In this document: piece after piece, positions 8,453 through 16,417 of the stretch | How positions within the stretch are numbered: the stretch's first letter is position 1 | Layout: each line of letters begins with the position of its first letter | Notes under the pieces: generated by a model | Databases searched by the model: none | The model's input: the letters and a program-made list of their open reading frames with translations, nothing else | Told to the model about the DNA's origin: nothing | Assembly (NCBI RefSeq): GCF_000426065.1 | Contig: NZ_AUEQ01000001.1 | Coordinates: 310,001-374,000 of the forward strand | Direction: 5' to 3' | DNA length: 64,000 bases | Origin: Mycobacterium sp. URHD0025 | Lineage (GTDB): Bacteria; Actinomycetota; Actinomycetes; Mycobacteriales; Mycobacteriaceae | Translations under genes and position numbers: made by a program

Positions 8453-9575
8453 AGCACCGGGATTGAGCCTTCGCCTCAAACTCACCCTCAGCTACGCCGG
8501 ATTCCTCATGCTCGCCGGTACCCTGCTGCTCGCCGCCGTGTGGGTATTCCTCCTGCGTTATGTCCCAGACCGCATGATGATCATCCCGGGCAGCACCGAC
8601 ATCGCCTTCCCCAATGATGTCTTTCCCATCCGGTCCAGGCTCCTGCACGTCTTCGCTCCCCGAGCCGCCGCGGTGATGGCCCTTCTGCTCGTGTTCGGTC
8701 TCGCGGGAGGGTGGCTGCTGGCCGGCCGGATGCTCGCGCCCCTGACGCGTATCACCGCCGCCACCCGGATGGCCTCGAAAGGCGCGCTGTCGCACCGAAT
8801 CCGGTTGCCGGGCCGCAGAGATGAGCTCCGCGAACTCGCCGACGCCTTCGACACCATGCTCGAACGGCTCGAAGCCCACGTCGCCGAACAACAACGATTC
8901 GCCGCCAATGCCTCACACGAACTGCGAACCCCGTTGGCCATCACACAGACCCTCCTCGACGTGGCCCGCCAGGACCGCCACACCGACTGCGCCGAGCTGA
9001 TCGAGCGCCTTCACGTCGTCAACACCCGAGCGATCGACCTCACCGAAGCGCTGCTCGTGCTCAGCCGCACCGACCAACGGTCCTTCACCCAAGAACCTGT
9101 CGAGCTCTCCCTCATCGCCGAGGAAGCCACGGAAACCCTTCTGGCCCTTGCGGAACAACACGGCGTCATCCTGGAGACCTCCGGTGACACCACGCCCACC
9201 GTCGGTTCGCCAGCGCTTCTGCTGCAGATGACCACGAACCTCGTGCACAACGCGATCGTCCACAACCTGCCCGACCACGGCACCGCGCGGGTGACAACCT
9301 GCGTCCGTCCCGAGGGCGTGGTACTCACGGTCGAGAACACCGGCGAAAAGCTCACTCCACAACTGGTTTCCACCCTTGTCGAGCCGTTTCAGCGGGGCTC
9401 CGAACGCATCCGCACCCACCACGCGGGCGTCGGTCTGGGGCTGGCGATCGTCAACAGCATCGTCCAGGCACACCACGGCACCCTCGCTCTCACGCCCCGT
9501 CCCGCCGGTGGGCTCTGCGTCACGGTGCAGTTACCTGCGGTATCCCAATGCGACCGAGCTAAGAATGGCAGTTGA
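8445..9575 (+). CDS. Membrane sensor histidine kinase
   Basis: A 376-residue HisKA-type kinase. Two membrane helices (about 13-38 and 72-96) flank a short extracytoplasmic loop of only about 33 residues, so the sensing region is small. HAMP follows (97-150), then the phosphoacceptor His158 in Ala-Ser-His-Glu-Leu-Arg-Thr-Pro. The ATPase domain has an N-box (Asn-Leu-Val-His-Asn-Ala) and a G-box (Val-Gly-Leu-Gly-Leu-Ala-Ile-Val). It starts at ATG 8445 after GAGGAGAG, inside the end of the response regulator gene. Confidence 0.95.
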   Translation: MDRAPGLSLRLKLTLSYAGFLMLAGTLLLAAVWVFLLRYVPDRMMIIPGSTDIAFPNDVFPIRSRLLHVFAPRAAAVMALLLVFGLAGGWLLAGRMLAPLTRITAATRMASKGALSHRIRLPGRRDELRELADAFDTMLERLEAHVAEQQRFAANASHELRTPLAITQTLLDVARQDRHTDCAELIERLHVVNTRAIDLTEALLVLSRTDQRSFTQEPVELSLIAEEATETLLALAEQHGVILETSGDTTPTVGSPALLLQMTTNLVHNAIVHNLPDHGTARVTTCVRPEGVVLTVENTGEKLTPQLVSTLVEPFQRGSERIRTHHAGVGLGLAIVNSIVQAHHGTLALTPRPAGGLCVTVQLPAVSQCDRAKNGS

Positions 9576-10104
9576 GGACTGACTCCACGAAATCTGCTTT
9601 CGCGATCGAGTAAGCCTCGCGATCGCCGGCGTATTCGGACGCCAGGGCCCGCTTCAGCGCGGCATACTCCGCGACCAGGACGGGGTTTGCGCGCAGCGCG
9701 TCGCGGAAGATGAGCTGTTCTTGCCACCGTGGAGTGGTGAGCGTCATGACATGCAGGTGGGCACTGCGTCTCCCCTCGGTGACCTTGACGAAGAATCGCC
9801 GCCACGGGCGCTGATCCAGGTCGGGATCCACGTAGTGCCAGCTGTGCGGTTTCAGTGCCGCGACGAGCGGCTCCAGATCCGTCAAATCCGCTACAGGCGC
9901 CTGCAAGTCGATGATCGGTTTGGCAGACAGGCCGGGTATCGACGTGGAGCCGACGTGCTCGATGTCAGCGATCAGCCATGGTGCCAGTAGCACCTCCAGA
10001 TGGTCGCGTTCTTGCTCTCCGCGCCGAGCCCACGCAGGATCGGCATCGGCAAGAGAGACAGGCTCTGTGGCCCACGCCGGCGGACCGTCCGCGCTAACCG
10101 ACAT
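9559..10104 (-). CDS. GrpB/UPF0157 family nucleotidyltransferase-like protein
   Basis: A 181-residue GrpB-type protein. The family signature Glu-His-Val-Gly-Ser-Thr-Ser-Ile-Pro-Gly-Leu, followed by Lys-Pro-Ile-Ile-Asp-Leu, forms the nucleotidyltransferase-fold active site. Arg-Arg-Phe-Phe-Val-Lys and His-Leu-His-Val are further conserved segments. The biochemical role is not established. ATG 10104 is preferred over an upstream in-frame start because the family begins near it. Its 3' end overlaps the kinase gene tail-to-tail by 17 bases. Confidence 0.85.
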   Translation of the reverse strand: MSVSADGPPAWATEPVSLADADPAWARRGEQERDHLEVLLAPWLIADIEHVGSTSIPGLSAKPIIDLQAPVADLTDLEPLVAALKPHSWHYVDPDLDQRPWRRFFVKVTEGRRSAHLHVMTLTTPRWQEQLIFRDALRANPVLVAEYAALKRALASEYAGDREAYSIAKADFVESVLNCHS

Positions 10105-10237
10105 ACCCAACACTATGCGTCCGAAAGACGGCCAGGTTCTACACAGCTGCAGTCTTCCGAATGGACTCTGATCGATCACTTCATCGGGATTCGAGCCTGT
10201 TTGTTTGGCGCTCGCAGAAACCGGCTATCGACGAGGC

Positions 10238-10492
10238 ATGCCTCAATCTCCCAGTGACAGTCGCATCGACGACGTAGCTCCAGGTGACATCATCGGTCTC
10301 GATCGCGGTACGGGCGAGCAGGGCTACAAGGTGGTCCACAAAGAACCATCCGAATCCGGTTTCCTGGTCACCTTCGAAGGCGATGACGGGGATACGTTCC
10401 AACTGACCTTGACCGCGGGCACACCTGTCACGCGGTCATTGGAATCGAAGTGGGAGTCGACCCAGAGCCCGACCACGCACAGGGATCGATGA
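10238..10492 (+). CDS. Small hypothetical protein (84 aa)
   Basis: An 84-residue beta-rich protein: Ala-Pro-Gly-Asp-Ile-Ile-Gly-Leu, Gly-Tyr-Lys-Val-Val-His-Lys and Phe-Leu-Val-Thr-Phe-Glu suggest a small SH3-like barrel. ATG 10238 has no well-spaced ribosome-binding site; an in-frame TTG at 10205 would add 11 residues. It stands alone between GrpB and a TetR gene. Confidence 0.45.
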   Translation: MPQSPSDSRIDDVAPGDIIGLDRGTGEQGYKVVHKEPSESGFLVTFEGDDGDTFQLTLTAGTPVTRSLESKWESTQSPTTHRDR

Positions 10493-10593
10493 GCCGGTTC
10501 GTCGTACAACGCCTCGGCCTCGGACGATATCGGCTGCCGCGCAACGATCACGTCCCGTCGCCACTGAGGTAATCGGTCCGTCGACGGTCGCGC

Positions 10594-11217
10594 TCAGTCC
10601 GCGGTGTCGGGGCTGGCGCGCACCCAAGGCCATGCGGCGGCGGCGAGTTCCGCGACTTCGTGAAGCTCTTGGCGCGCCGCCCCATCGCGGGCTAGTTGAG
10701 CCATGCCTTGCATGACGGAGGCAGTGAAAAGCGCCAGCGCCCGCGGGTTCGCGTCAGCACGAAGTTCCCCCGCCTCCACAGCCGCGGCAATGACGCTTTC
10801 GAGTTGAGACACGCTGGTATTGCGCACCGCGCGCAGCATTTCCCGAATTTCGACCGAGGCACAGTTGATTGCCGAGCTGATCACCAGACAACCAGGCGGG
10901 TGCCCCGTCCTGGTGTACGCGACGACTGCCTCCCTCAGCAGCCGGTCGATACCCGCGCGCAAAGTCGGCTCCTCACGTAACGCGGCGCCCATCCATCCGT
11001 GGTACTCGCGCAGATAGAACTCGACGACCCTGCCGAACAGTTCGCGTTTGTCGCCAAAAGCCGCGTACAGGCTGGGCGCCCCGATGCCGACCTTCGCGGT
11101 GATGTCGGCGATCGACGTCGCCTCGTACCCGCGCTCCCAGAACAACTCGGTTGCCTGCTCGAGCGCGTTCGTTCGGTCGAACTGAGGGGGCCGTCCCCGG
11201 CGTGCAACGCGTTCCAC
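10594..11217 (-). CDS. TetR-family regulator
   Basis: A 207-residue TetR repressor. The N-terminal HTH (about 10-58) includes Gly-Arg-Pro-Pro-Gln-Phe-Asp, Phe-Trp-Glu-Arg-Gly-Tyr-Glu-Ala-Thr-Ser and recognition helix Gly-Ala-Pro-Ser-Leu-Tyr-Ala-Ala-Phe-Gly-Asp-Lys. The C-terminal helical ligand domain begins after residue 65 (Pro-Pro-Gly-Cys-Leu-Val). GTG start at 11217. It is divergent from an SDR/deazaflavin reductase pair, its likely target, with a shared inverted repeat between them. Confidence 0.9.
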   Translation of the reverse strand: MERVARRGRPPQFDRTNALEQATELFWERGYEATSIADITAKVGIGAPSLYAAFGDKRELFGRVVEFYLREYHGWMGAALREEPTLRAGIDRLLREAVVAYTRTGHPPGCLVISSAINCASVEIREMLRAVRNTSVSQLESVIAAAVEAGELRADANPRALALFTASVMQGMAQLARDGAARQELHEVAELAAAAWPWVRASPDTAD

Positions 11218-11223
11218 GCGGCA

Positions 11224-11294
11224 ATTCTATAGCGCTCACTAAAGAAACCTGCTAGCGTCCTGACAATCGAATTCTGTAACGGTCTTTATAGAAT
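11224..11294. promoter_or_regulatory. Paired half-sites between TetR and SDR genes
   Basis: ATTCTATA (11224-11231) and TATAGAAT (11287-11294) are perfect reverse complements at the two ends of the 93-base divergent intergenic region. One lies next to the tetR start and one close to the SDR ribosome-binding site. They could be two single sites for the adjacent TetR repressor or parts of longer degenerate operators. Confidence 0.35.
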
Positions 11295-11310
11295 GTTGGG
11301 AGAGCCGCAC

Positions 11311-12105
11311 ATGGGGACTTTGACAGGCAAGACCGCGCTGGTCACCGGCGGTGGCCGAGGCATCGGGCGCGCAATCTCCGAACGCTTGGGGCGCGATGGC
11401 GCACTGGTGGCGGTGCACTACGGCAACAACGAGCAGGCCGCGGCCGCAACAGCCGAGTCGATCACTGCCGACGGCGGACACGCCTTCGTCGTCGGCGCAC
11501 CTCTGGGGCGGCCCGGCGACGCGCAAGCGCTGTGGGCGGCATTCGACGCCGCTGTCGGGAACCATGCCGACACCACAGGCGTGGACATTGTGGTCAACAA
11601 CGCTGGAACCGTCATCTACGGCACCATCGACAGCGTCGGCGAAGATGACTTCGATCTGGTTTTCGCCGTCAACGCCAAAGCACCGTTCTTCATCGTCAAG
11701 CACGGCGCCGGACGCCTGCGCGACGGTGGCCGCGTCATCAATATCTCTTCCGGTGCCTCGCGTGTCGCTTCCCCATTGACGATCGCCTATTCGATGACCA
11801 AGGGCGCGATCAATGCCCTGACGCGCACGCTGGCACTCGAACTCGCCCCGCGCGGAATCACCGTCAATTCCGTCGAACCGGGAATCGTACGAACCGACAT
11901 CGCGCCGTGGCTGGCAGACGAACAGATGAGCGCCCAGGCAGCGGCATGGTCAGCATTCAACCGAATCGGTGCGCCCGACGACATCGCCGATGTCGTGGCA
12001 TTCCTGGCGTCCCCCGACTCACGGTGGGTCACTGGACAATTCATCGACGCATCCGGTGGTCTGCTGCTTGGGCCAACCGTGAAGGTCGAGGTCGCCAGCG
12101 CATGA
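11311..12105 (+). CDS. Short-chain dehydrogenase/reductase (FabG-like)
   Basis: A 264-residue classical SDR: cofactor motif Thr-Gly-Gly-Gly-Arg-Gly-Ile-Gly, Asn-Asn-Ala-Gly, catalytic Ser in Ile-Ser-Ser-Gly-Ala, and Tyr-Ser-Met-Thr-Lys. The C-terminal Phe-Ile-Asp-Ala-Ser-Gly-Gly is typical of FabG relatives. It is predicted to reduce a ketone or oxidise an alcohol with NAD(P); substrate unknown. ATG 11311 has GGGAG upstream. The stop overlaps the next gene by ATGA, so it is probably expressed together with the deazaflavin reductase under the divergent TetR. Confidence 0.9.
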   Translation: MGTLTGKTALVTGGGRGIGRAISERLGRDGALVAVHYGNNEQAAAATAESITADGGHAFVVGAPLGRPGDAQALWAAFDAAVGNHADTTGVDIVVNNAGTVIYGTIDSVGEDDFDLVFAVNAKAPFFIVKHGAGRLRDGGRVINISSGASRVASPLTIAYSMTKGAINALTRTLALELAPRGITVNSVEPGIVRTDIAPWLADEQMSAQAAAWSAFNRIGAPDDIADVVAFLASPDSRWVTGQFIDASGGLLLGPTVKVEVASA

Positions 12106-12596
12106 GGGCTCTCAGCGGCGAGTACCAGCCGAGCAGCTTTGACTCGATTCGCGAGCAGGTCACCCTTTACGAGGAATCGAATGGACGCGTGGGTGGCACA
12201 CTCGAGGGCCGACGGCTGATCATCGTCACACATCGCGGCGCCAAAACCGGCAAGCTGCACAAGTCGCCGCTGATACGCATCCCGCACGATGCCGGGTACA
12301 TTGTGGTGGCCTCATACGGCGGGGCGCCGGCGAACCCCGCGTGGTACCACAACCTCATGGCCAACCCGGTGGTCGATGTTCAGGACGGCTCACTGATCCG
12401 CACGATGCGCGCCGCGGAAGCGACGGGAGACGAGAAGGACGGTCTTTGGCCGGTGTGCGAGGCGATTTGGCCGGACTTCCCCGAATACCGCTCCCGGACA
12501 GCCCGTGATATCCCCATGTTCGTGCTGACCCCAGAACCCGCTGAGCCAAGCCCAGACGGTAGGGCCGGCATTACGGTTGATCGCAGAGTTGATTGA
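12102..12596 (+). CDS. Deazaflavin (F420)-dependent nitroreductase family protein
   Basis: A 164-residue split-barrel protein of the DDN family. The signature segment Leu-Ile-Ile-Val-Thr-His-Arg-Gly-Ala-Lys-Thr-Gly-Lys, then Val-Val-Ala-Ser-Tyr-Gly-Gly and Pro-Ala-Trp-Tyr-His-Asn-Leu, mark the F420 phosphate- and deazaflavin-binding region of this mycobacteria-rich family. It probably transfers hydride from F420H2 to an unsaturated or nitro substrate. It is translationally coupled to the upstream SDR (ATGA). Its end overlaps the convergent tetR by 26 bases. Confidence 0.88.
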   Translation: MRALSGEYQPSSFDSIREQVTLYEESNGRVGGTLEGRRLIIVTHRGAKTGKLHKSPLIRIPHDAGYIVVASYGGAPANPAWYHNLMANPVVDVQDGSLIRTMRAAEATGDEKDGLWPVCEAIWPDFPEYRSRTARDIPMFVLTPEPAEPSPDGRAGITVDRRVD

Positions 12597-13149
12597 TCAG
12601 CAGCTCGACTCGAGCAGCCTGTTGCCCCGGACGCAACCGGGCCCCGCGGCTGAGCGTCACCAGCCCGTGCAGCGCCGCCCATAGCACCTCGGTAAGGGTG
12701 TCGGCGTCGTGCCGACCAGCAATTTGTGCGACTGCCTGACGCAGCTCAGCGAAGCCCGCGGACAATTCGGAGGGCGTATCCGCGTCGGCGAATCTCAATG
12801 TGGTTGCGCGGGTGAACATTGCGTCATAGAGCGCCGGGTTATTGGCGGCGAAGTCGAGATAGGCTTGCGCCACGCGCTTGAGCGTCGCCTTGGCGGTCCG
12901 TCGCCCACGGCGAGCTTCGGACAAAACCTCAGCCAGTTCACCGAAGCCGTCGATCGCCACGGCCTCGGCCACCTTGTCCATGCCCGAAAAGTGCTTGTAC
13001 AGCACCGGCTGGCTGTATTCGATTTCTTCGGAAAGCCGACGTGTGGTGACCGCTTCCCAGCCCTCGGCCTCCGCCAATCCCCGTGCCGTACTGATGATCA
13101 GTCGACGACGCGCGGCTTGCTCACGATCGCGACGCTCACTGGTGGCCAT
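12571..13149 (-). CDS. TetR-family regulator
   Basis: A 192-residue TetR repressor. The HTH includes Ile-Ile-Ser-Thr-Ala-Arg-Gly-Leu-Ala, Trp-Glu-Ala-Val-Thr-Thr-Arg-Arg-Leu and recognition helix Tyr-Ser-Gln-Pro-Val-Leu-Tyr-Lys-His-Phe. ATG 13149 is chosen because the upstream in-frame extension is encoded by the operator palindrome. It is divergent from a DUF1772 membrane protein and a DDN-like gene. The 35-base palindrome in the gap implies autorepression and control of that pair. Confidence 0.9.
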   Translation of the reverse strand: MATSERRDREQAARRRLIISTARGLAEAEGWEAVTTRRLSEEIEYSQPVLYKHFSGMDKVAEAVAIDGFGELAEVLSEARRGRRTAKATLKRVAQAYLDFAANNPALYDAMFTRATTLRFADADTPSELSAGFAELRQAVAQIAGRHDADTLTEVLWAALHGLVTLSRGARLRPGQQAARVELLINQLCDQP

Positions 13150-13155
13150 ACTTGA

Positions 13156-13190
13156 CAATAGCATCGCTAGAAGTTCTAGCGCTGCTATTG
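13156..13190. promoter_or_regulatory. 35-bp palindromic TetR operator
   Basis: CAATAGC, two bases, CGCTAGAA, a central G, TTCTAGCG, two bases and GCTATTG make a 35-base palindrome with 17-base arms and one mismatched pair. It starts 7 bases from the tetR ATG and overlaps a TTGACA-like hexamer at 13152-13157. Size and location fit a TetR dimer or double-dimer operator controlling both divergent units. Confidence 0.65.
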
Positions 13191-13253
13191 ACGCGCTTTG
13201 GACCAAGGGTTAGCGTTGCTAGCACCACGACGGCTTGATCAAGGAGGTGCGAC

Positions 13254-13724
13254 GTGATCGAACTGGCCAAGACGCTGGCGCTGATCTCGGTTCTGGGTAC
13301 CGCGGTTGTTTACGGCACCGACGTGTTCTGCGCAGTTGTTCTGCGACCCACACTGGCCGCCGTTGACGATCGCGCCCTGGTGACAGTGATGGGCAACATG
13401 CATCGCTACGCGGATCGCCGCATGCCGGCACCGGGCGCTCTTGGCGGCATTGCCGCCATCGCAAGTGCCGCACTGTTCGCGGTGGCCGGCCAATGGATCC
13501 AGAGCATTGCGGCACTCTGCGCCGTGGTGCTACTGCTGGCCTGGATCGTGCTTTACGTGCGAATCAGCGCGCCGATCAACCGCGAGCTCACCCAAGCCGC
13601 CGCCAGCCAACAGGTCCCGGCGAACGCACGTGCGCTGCAATCGAACTGGAACCGCATCATCACCGCTCGAGCCGCCCTGCAGGGTCTCGCCGTCGTCGCG
13701 CTGTGCCTCACGCTGATCGTCTGA
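13254..13724 (+). CDS. DUF1772-like four-helix membrane protein
   Basis: A 156-residue integral membrane protein with four hydrophobic helices (about 5-30, 58-78, 82-104 and 137-155). The pattern, including Arg-Pro-Thr-Leu after helix 1 and the segment Asn-Arg-Ile-Ile-Thr-Ala-Arg before helix 4, resembles DUF1772 proteins, some of which are anthrone-oxygenase-like. GTG start with AAGGAGG six bases upstream, a very strong site. First gene of a pair controlled by the divergent TetR. Confidence 0.75.
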   Translation: MIELAKTLALISVLGTAVVYGTDVFCAVVLRPTLAAVDDRALVTVMGNMHRYADRRMPAPGALGGIAAIASAALFAVAGQWIQSIAALCAVVLLLAWIVLYVRISAPINRELTQAAASQQVPANARALQSNWNRIITARAALQGLAVVALCLTLIV

Positions 13725-13782
13725 CCGCAAAAGGGCCGGCGATAGATCACCGCAACATCCACCACCTGAAGGGATAGTGATC

Positions 13783-14148
13783 GTGACCGAACAACCAACA
13801 ACACTGGGACGCCTACTGATGCGCACCGCGCCTCTGTTCAACGCGCCGGTAGCCGCGGTGGCCACCTCGCCACGCTTGAGCAGGCTGGTGAACCGCAACA
13901 TCGCCATACTGAGCTACACCGGTCGTCGTTCCGGACGCAGCATCAGCATGCCGGTGGCATACCGCCGCACCGGTGACGAGGTCGTGATCGCTGTCGCCAT
14001 GCCCGACGCGAAGACGTGGTGGCGCAACTTTCTCGGCGACGGGAGCCCCCTCACGTTGCGTCTGGGCGAGACCGATCACCACGGGCATGCGGTCGCCAAG
14101 CGCGACAACAAAGGACGCGTCACGGTCACCGTACGACTGACCAACTGA
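13783..14148 (+). CDS. DDN-like nitroreductase-fold small protein
   Basis: A 121-residue protein with the core Ile-Ala-Ile-Leu-Ser-Tyr-Thr-Gly-Arg-Arg-Ser-Gly-Arg and Thr-Trp-Trp-Arg-Asn-Phe, matching short members of the deazaflavin-dependent nitroreductase superfamily. The Tyr-Thr-Gly-Arg-x-Ser-Gly loop is the likely cofactor phosphate site. GTG 13783 is preferred over GTG 13777 because AAGGGA lies eight bases upstream. It is downstream of the DUF1772 gene in the same direction and converges on the lipoprotein gene. Confidence 0.75.
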   Translation: MTEQPTTLGRLLMRTAPLFNAPVAAVATSPRLSRLVNRNIAILSYTGRRSGRSISMPVAYRRTGDEVVIAVAMPDAKTWWRNFLGDGSPLTLRLGETDHHGHAVAKRDNKGRVTVTVRLTN

Positions 14149-14191
14149 CCAAACCGAGTCGCGCCCGCCAGTGGCTTCAGTTGGAACGCGG

Positions 14192-15514
14192 TCAGGGCCG
14201 ACTCGGTGCAACGGCGACAGCACCGACGTCCACGTCCGCGATATGGACGCTGTGACCGTCCTGGCGTATGAACAAGCTTGTGACGCTGGTTGATTGGCCG
14301 GGCTGCTGCGCATCGGATGGCCGGGGAACGCGGGCGACAATCACCGCGTCGCCGTTGGGCAGCGGATAGTCGCTATACGTCCCCTCCCCGGCGGCCTGGA
14401 TCCACTGGTTGCCTTTGAGTTCCCACACGCCGCCATCGGGTGTGGGCTCGGACGGATTCGTCGGGCACTGCTCGGCGCCGGCGGTGGCCCTCAGCCTCCC
14501 GTCGGGCGTCCACCAGACGGCACCGCTCTGGTTGCCGTAGAAGTAGGCCCTCGGACTCGCATCGAAGGGGCCGTGCGGAAATCCGGCAGCCTGCTGACCG
14601 GTTGCCGAGTCGAACACCGTGACTTGGTGCTGATTGCAGGGACCCGCCTTGGCGGTGCTACCGGTCTCGTATGCGAATCGGGTTCCGTCAGGGCTGAAGA
14701 CTGCTGACATCCACTGCGTGGTCGGTTGGTGCACGACGTCGCGGACCGCGCCGTCGGTGTCGACGAGGAACAGACGGTCGGCCTGGGCGAATCTGTCGGA
14801 GCCGTACTTCTTGACGATGGCCACGCGCCCATGGCCTGCGCCGATGACATTTCCGGCGAAGTCTTGCATCTGGGCCGGGGCCGCTTGTTGCTCGGGCGTT
14901 CGCGGCGGCAACGAGACTGTGTGCCACGCGGTCGGTGTCGCCTTGGGCTGGCTGAGATCCAGCTGCATCAGGGTCACCTGCCCGTCGGGAGCGTTCTCTG
15001 AAGCCGGGGCCTGCCAGACGACTGTGCTGCCCTGCAACGCATATGGGGCGCCGGGCCGACTCGGCCGTTGTGAATCCGTGCGCGATACGGCTGGGATGTC
15101 CACCTCGTGTGTCTGACGGCTCGCCACGTCTATCCACACCAACTTGGCGTGAATGTCGGCACCGTCGTAGGGGTATCGACCGGCCTGCTCATCGGAGTAC
15201 TCCGCGAAGGCGTACCTTCCATCGGTGGTGAAACCCGGTGTGCCCAAACCCACGAACCTCGACGCACCGACCTGTTCCGTCCACTTCGCAAGGGCCTGCG
15301 CTCCCTGTGTCAGTACGAATCCCACCTCTCCGGTGTCGAACCATGGGGTGGTTCTCGGAACCGTGTAGGCGATCAGCGGGCCTTGAATCTCCGGTGAGGC
15401 AGGTTGGGTGGATAGACCCGACGACTGATCGCCCACGTGACACGCGCTGGTTGCCAGCGCGAGTGCCATGACTGCGGCGAGGACACGGCCCGATCTCAGT
15501 CTTCCCAGTAGCAC
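14192..15514 (-). CDS. Secreted lipoprotein with beta-propeller-like repeats
   Basis: A protein of about 440 residues with a lipoprotein signal: Arg-rich n-region, hydrophobic core and lipobox Ala-Thr-Ser-Ala-Cys (Cys25 from GTG 15514). The body has repeated beta-strand units such as Phe-Ser-Pro-Asp-Gly-Thr-Arg-Phe-Ala-Tyr and Trp-Thr-Pro-Asp-Gly-Arg-Leu, the TolB/WD40-like pattern. It is probably anchored on the outer face of the cytoplasmic membrane. A GTG at 15568 would lengthen the N-terminus by 18 residues; neither start has a good ribosome-binding site. Ligand or function unknown. Confidence 0.75.
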   Translation of the reverse strand: MLLGRLRSGRVLAAVMALALATSACHVGDQSSGLSTQPASPEIQGPLIAYTVPRTTPWFDTGEVGFVLTQGAQALAKWTEQVGASRFVGLGTPGFTTDGRYAFAEYSDEQAGRYPYDGADIHAKLVWIDVASRQTHEVDIPAVSRTDSQRPSRPGAPYALQGSTVVWQAPASENAPDGQVTLMQLDLSQPKATPTAWHTVSLPPRTPEQQAAPAQMQDFAGNVIGAGHGRVAIVKKYGSDRFAQADRLFLVDTDGAVRDVVHQPTTQWMSAVFSPDGTRFAYETGSTAKAGPCNQHQVTVFDSATGQQAAGFPHGPFDASPRAYFYGNQSGAVWWTPDGRLRATAGAEQCPTNPSEPTPDGGVWELKGNQWIQAAGEGTYSDYPLPNGDAVIVARVPRPSDAQQPGQSTSVTSLFIRQDGHSVHIADVDVGAVAVAPSRP

Positions 15515-15624
15515 GGATGCAATATCACACAGGGCACGGCGTCTCGCCGGGGTTGCGCCATTGCACACGACAGCTCTGGCCAGGCCGTGCGAAAATGGCG
15601 AGGCCGCGATGACGGGACAAGACC

Positions 15625-15640
15625 TATATTTGGTTGGGTG
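15625..15640 (+). promoter_or_regulatory. -10 element of a probable leaderless transcript
   Basis: TATATT (15625-15630) lies seven bases before the GTG start at 15638, and no Shine-Dalgarno sequence is present. This spacing places the expected transcription start on or next to the first base of the start codon, as in the many leaderless mRNAs of mycobacteria. Confidence 0.45.
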
Positions 15641-16363
15641 AACAGCAGCCCGCTCGACGAGTCCGCCGGCGCGGCTCCTGGTACGTCACACGATGGAACC
15701 TCCGCTTCGCACGCCGAGGGGGCGGACGAACCGCTGCAGGGTCCGCAGGTGCCGGCGAGCTGCGGACCCGCCCACCGGTTGCGGCCCGACATCGCCGCAG
15801 CGCTGATGTGGGGTCCCACCGGCAAATGGGCGTTGACCGCGGAGCGCCTGATTCAGTTGATCGGTGACACCGAACTTGTCCTCGTCGCCACTGCCGCGTG
15901 GCTGAGTCCGCAAGGATGGGGGCTGCTTTCGGTGACTACTGACCGCGTTCTGTATGTGCCCAGTGCGGCATCTGAAGACATGTTCGCGCAGCCGATCTCG
16001 GCGATGCTGTGGCTTCTCGACAGTGACACGACAAATGAACACGGTGACCGTAAGAGCACTCTCGTCGACCTTGAACGCAACATCGTCATGTGGTTCGAGA
16101 CCCGCGCGGCAATTGAGGCGGTCAACACTGCTGTTCGGTGGGCGGTGCGGGTGCACACCAACGCCCAGCCCGGGTATGAGACCGCTCATACGGGCAACGT
16201 GTTGGAAGAGTTCTCGCAATTCGCGGCGCTGCGTCGCGCGCATTCGACGGGCGCCCTGGATGACGAGTCCATGCGCTTGGCGGTAGCACGGCTGTTCGGG
16301 CGCGCGCAGTCCGCGTCATCGCCACCGTTTCCTTCGCCTGATCCCCCGGCCTCCGACCACTGA
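15638..16363 (+). CDS. PH-like and SHOCT-like two-part hypothetical protein
   Basis: A 241-residue cytoplasmic protein. Residues of about 60-165 form a beta-rich domain (Leu-Val-Leu-Val-Ala-Thr-Ala-Ala-Trp, Leu-Ser-Val-Thr-Thr-Asp-Arg-Val-Leu-Tyr) resembling bacterial pleckstrin-homology-type modules. A helical C-terminal stretch (Glu-Glu-Phe-Ser-Gln-Phe-Ala-Ala-Leu, Gly-Ala-Leu-Asp-Asp-Glu-Ser) resembles a SHOCT oligomerisation motif. A Pro/Ser-rich tail follows. Function unknown. The GTG start is chosen from the -10 element just upstream (leaderless). Confidence 0.6.
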   Translation: MNSSPLDESAGAAPGTSHDGTSASHAEGADEPLQGPQVPASCGPAHRLRPDIAAALMWGPTGKWALTAERLIQLIGDTELVLVATAAWLSPQGWGLLSVTTDRVLYVPSAASEDMFAQPISAMLWLLDSDTTNEHGDRKSTLVDLERNIVMWFETRAAIEAVNTAVRWAVRVHTNAQPGYETAHTGNVLEEFSQFAALRRAHSTGALDDESMRLAVARLFGRAQSASSPPFPSPDPPASDH

Positions 16364-16417
16364 GCGTCAGCCGGTCCGCCGATCTTCCTACCGCACCCCG
16401 ACGAACTGGATCCCGCC

